Shown: one piece after another, positions 6,218 through 7,878 of the stretch
Layout of the letters: every line of letters starts with the position of its first letter
How positions within the stretch are numbered: the first letter of the stretch is position 1
DNA from: an uncultured Eubacteriales bacterium
Lineage (GTDB): Bacteria; Bacillota; Clostridia; Christensenellales; Aristaeellaceae
Length of the DNA: 7,878 bases
Reading direction: 5' to 3'
Assembly (NCBI GenBank): GCA_900553295.1
Contig: USCR01000115.1
Coordinates: forward strand, 1-7,878
Made by a program: the position numbers and the translations under genes
Notes under the pieces: generated by a model
What the model saw: only the letters and a program-made list of their open reading frames with translations
The model's database searches: none
What the model was told of the DNA's origin: nothing

Positions 6218-6250
6218 AAAAAAGCATCCGGGGCATTCCCCGGGAGATGC
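6218..6250 (-). terminator. Minus-strand hairpin with T6 tract between the two divergent promoters
   Basis: CCGGGG (6228-6233) and CCCCGG (6238-6243) form a perfect stem with a CATT loop, extended by GCAT (6224-6227) pairing with ATGC (6247-6250) across a 3-base bulge. On the minus strand it is followed by TTTTTT (6223-6218) and a second T5 at 6213-6209. It would stop antisense transcription coming from the transglutaminase gene before it reaches the small gene. Its right arm overlaps the -35 region of the plus-strand promoter. Confidence 0.55.
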
Positions 6251-6266
6251 GCCTGTGCCCCGGCTG

Positions 6267-6275
6267 TGCTATAAT
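6267..6275 (+). promoter_or_regulatory. Extended -10 promoter for the transglutaminase-like gene
   Basis: TGC followed by a perfect TATAAT (6270-6275) makes an ideal extended -10 element. No good -35 is visible at the right distance (6247-6252 reads ATGCGC), which an extended -10 can offset. Transcription would begin near 6282, about 33 bases before the chosen start codon. Confidence 0.75.
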
Positions 6276-6314
6276 GCAAGCAGTATGAACCCACAGGATG
6301 AAGGAGGTACCCCC

Positions 6315-7691
6315 ATGGATATTGAAAAAGCCGTCCGTTCCCTGGCCATGCCGCTGCCGGAGGACATCCTCAAGCGGAAGTGGGCCGGAGACTTCGCGGG
6401 CGCCATAGCGGCCATTGACCTGCGGCTGCAGGAGCAGCTGCCGGAAATGCTGGCCTGGCGGCTGCGGGTGGAGCGGGAGCGTCTGCGCCGCATGCCCACC
6501 CAGTACCCCTGGAATCGCGCCCAGGCCTTTGAAAAGCTCCGCGCCCTGGTGCCGGACATCACCGAGGCGGAGTTTGACAGCCTGGAATTGCAAGGGAAGG
6601 TTGACTTTCTCTACATTAACGGGGAAAAGCGTTATTTTGTGCGTTTCCACCGCACCCTGGTCAAGACCATTCCCGAGCTGATGGCGCGCTCCGGCGGGCG
6701 CACCGATGGCAAGAGCCCCTGGCTGGACCCCATGATCGCCGCCATCAAGGAAAAGGGCAGCCTGGCCTACCGCATTACCCTGGAAGGGGCCATACACCTG
6801 GACGAGGGCGCCTTTGTCCCCGACACCTACCGCATACACATTCCCGTGCCCGCCCCCAGCGCCCAGCAGCGCGACATCGTCATCGACGCCCCCGGGGCGC
6901 AGATTGGTCCCGAGGACGCGCTGGCCCGCACCGCCTATTGGGAAAAGCCCATGACGGTCTGGGAGGACGTGCCCCTGCGCTACACCTATGTGAGCCAGAT
7001 CCGGTATGCCGATCCCCTGCACGCCCCCGCGCCCGCCGCGCCCCTGTACCCCGCCGCGGGCCCCGTGGAGGAAAATGACCTGGCGGAAGAAGCGCCGTAC
7101 CTGCGCTTCACCCCCTACCTGCGCAGCCTGGCTGCGGAGCTTGCCGCGGGCGAATCCACCCCCGTGGGCAAGGCCAAAAAATTCTACGACTTTGTCACCC
7201 AGCAGGTGAAGTATTCCTTCATGCGGGATTATTTCCAGATTGACGACCTGGGCGAGTACTGCGCCGTGAACCTGAAGGGGGACTGCGGGCTTCAGGCGCT
7301 GCTGTTCATTCTGCTGTGCCGCATTGCGGGCATCCCGGCCCGGTGGCAAAGCGGGCTGAGCATTGACGCGGACTATGTGGGCAGCCACGACTGGGCGCAG
7401 TTCTATCTGGAGGGCTGGGGATGGCTCTTTGCCGATCCCAGCTATGGCGGCAGCGCCTGGCGCGCGGGCAACCTGGAGCGTCACGCCTTCTACTTTGGCA
7501 ACCTGGATCCCATGCGCATGGTGGCCAACCGCCGCTATCAGGCGGAGCTGCTTCCCCGGATGGAGAAATTGCGCATCGATCCCTATGACAATCAGTCCGG
7601 GGAGATTGAGCGCGTCAGTCCGGATGCGCCCGCCTTTACTGGCCGGGATGTGGACACGGACATGAGCCTGGTCTCCCGGGAGCTGCTGTGA
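6315..7691 (+). CDS. Cytoplasmic transglutaminase-like (papain-fold) protein
   Basis: A 458-residue protein whose C-terminal half has a transglutaminase-like papain fold. A perfect AAGGAGGT at 6301-6308 lies 6 bases before ATG 6315. An in-frame ATG at 6285 is almost at the predicted transcription start and has no ribosome site, so it is rejected. The predicted catalytic triad is Cys324 in KGDCGLQALLFILLCRIAGIP, His358 in GSHDWAQFYLEGWGW and Asp374 in FADPSYGGSAW; spacing and surroundings match the superfamily. The N-terminal 280 residues are mostly helical at first, with Trp/Arg-rich patches and a middle stretch (about 150-230) likely to be beta-rich, followed by an Ala/Pro-rich linker (235-250). 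There is no signal peptide or membrane segment, so it should stay in the cytoplasm. Such proteins may be proteases, amidases or cross-linking enzymes; the substrate cannot be inferred. It stands alone between its own promoter and terminator. Confidence 0.88.
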   Translation: MDIEKAVRSLAMPLPEDILKRKWAGDFAGAIAAIDLRLQEQLPEMLAWRLRVERERLRRMPTQYPWNRAQAFEKLRALVPDITEAEFDSLELQGKVDFLYINGEKRYFVRFHRTLVKTIPELMARSGGRTDGKSPWLDPMIAAIKEKGSLAYRITLEGAIHLDEGAFVPDTYRIHIPVPAPSAQQRDIVIDAPGAQIGPEDALARTAYWEKPMTVWEDVPLRYTYVSQIRYADPLHAPAPAAPLYPAAGPVEENDLAEEAPYLRFTPYLRSLAAELAAGESTPVGKAKKFYDFVTQQVKYSFMRDYFQIDDLGEYCAVNLKGDCGLQALLFILLCRIAGIPARWQSGLSIDADYVGSHDWAQFYLEGWGWLFADPSYGGSAWRAGNLERHAFYFGNLDPMRMVANRRYQAELLPRMEKLRIDPYDNQSGEIERVSPDAPAFTGRDVDTDMSLVSRELL

Positions 7692-7731
7692 GGCAATTTT
7701 TCTGGTGGGTAAAACTTCCGAAGGGGAAGGA

Positions 7732-7775
7732 ATGCCGGAGGGGCTGCGGCTCCTCCGGCATCTTTTTGCTTTTTT
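7732..7775 (+). terminator. Strong intrinsic terminator of the transglutaminase-like gene
   Basis: Perfect 10-bp arms, ATGCCGGAGG (7732-7741) and CCTCCGGCAT (7752-7761), can extend inward by three more pairs (one G-T) to a TGCG tetraloop. T5 and T6 tracts follow at 7763-7767 and 7770-7775. It lies 40 bases after the stop codon. Confidence 0.93.
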
Positions 7776-7826
7776 GCCGCTTGGTTTTACACGTTGTTTA
7801 GTGTGCTTTTGCCCGCGCTGGGTGTT

Positions 7827-7871
7827 TCGCGCCTGCGGGCGCGACCAAAGGGCTTTCCGGTCGCCCTTTGG
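7827..7871. repeat. Two adjacent palindromes, possible dispersed intergenic repeat
   Basis: TCGCGCC (7827-7833) and GGCGCGA (7838-7844) form a 7-bp stem with a 4-base loop. Directly adjoining is a 9-bp perfect inverted repeat, CCAAAGGGC (7845-7853) and GCCCTTTGG (7863-7871), with a 9-base spacer. The pair lies after a complete terminator, has no U-tract and abuts the right edge, so the unit may continue. The rest of 7776-7826 holds no gene I can see. Confidence 0.55.
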
Positions 7872-7878
7872 AAACCTT

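Noticed and set aside
5911..6274. Other open frames of 70-110 codons across the channel-transglutaminase gap on both strands
   Set aside because: They run through the terminators and promoters, lack ribosome sites and have no recognisable motifs; only the 28-codon minus frame has expression signals.
6285..6314. Upstream in-frame ATG for the transglutaminase-like gene
   Set aside because: It lies a few bases from the predicted transcription start, has no ribosome site, and would place the perfect AAGGAGGT inside the gene.
6165..7484. Long minus-strand frame opposite the transglutaminase-like gene
   Set aside because: The composition is again Gly/Gln/Val-rich shadow sequence, and the plus strand has an intact catalytic set.
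1..7878. CRISPR array, tRNA, rRNA, insertion sequence or phage signature
   Set aside because: No regularly spaced repeats, no cloverleaf-like or conserved rRNA segments, and no transposase or integrase motifs were seen on either strand.

Overview
This 7.9 kb window reads as chromosomal DNA from a GC-rich member of the Bacillota, most likely a Clostridia-type anaerobe. The support is strong AAGGAGG-type ribosome binding sites, TATAAT-type promoters with TG-extended -10 boxes, GC-rich hairpin terminators with U-tracts, and the familiar MoxR-DUF58-membrane protein gene string. Genus cannot be read from the sequence alone.

Layout: (1) Positions 1-3135 hold a tightly coupled plus-strand operon: a MoxR-family AAA+ ATPase (5' end outside the window), a DUF58 protein and a multi-pass membrane protein with a DUF4129-like tail. 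The stop/start codons overlap by 1 and 8 bases. (2) Its own extended -10 promoter at about 3164-3193 drives argS (3232-4950), arginyl-tRNA synthetase. (3) After 106 bases containing two hairpins comes a small MscS-type mechanosensitive channel (5057-5899), whose start region is a 21-base tandem duplication. (4) The 415 bases from 5900 to 6314 are not empty. They hold convergent terminators, a 28-codon minus-strand gene (6003-6089) with its own near-consensus promoter, ribosome binding site and terminator, a further minus-strand terminator-like hairpin, and the promoter of the next gene. (5) A cytoplasmic transglutaminase-like protein (6315-7691) ends in a textbook terminator. The last 100 bases carry two adjacent palindromes that look like an intergenic repeat unit.

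How the genes relate: in many bacteria MoxR, DUF58 and a TgpA-like membrane transglutaminase form one operon. Here the membrane protein has the membrane segments and DUF4129-like tail but no transglutaminase core. A separate soluble transglutaminase-like protein is encoded 3.2 kb downstream under its own promoter. A functional link between them is speculation. argS and the channel are housekeeping and osmotic-protection genes with no evident tie to the operon.

The most novel item is the 28-residue minus-strand peptide carrying a Tyr-x-x-Pro motif. The strangest detail is that the MoxR frame at the left edge has no recognisable Walker A motif. No CRISPR array, tRNA, rRNA, insertion sequence or clear defence system was seen.
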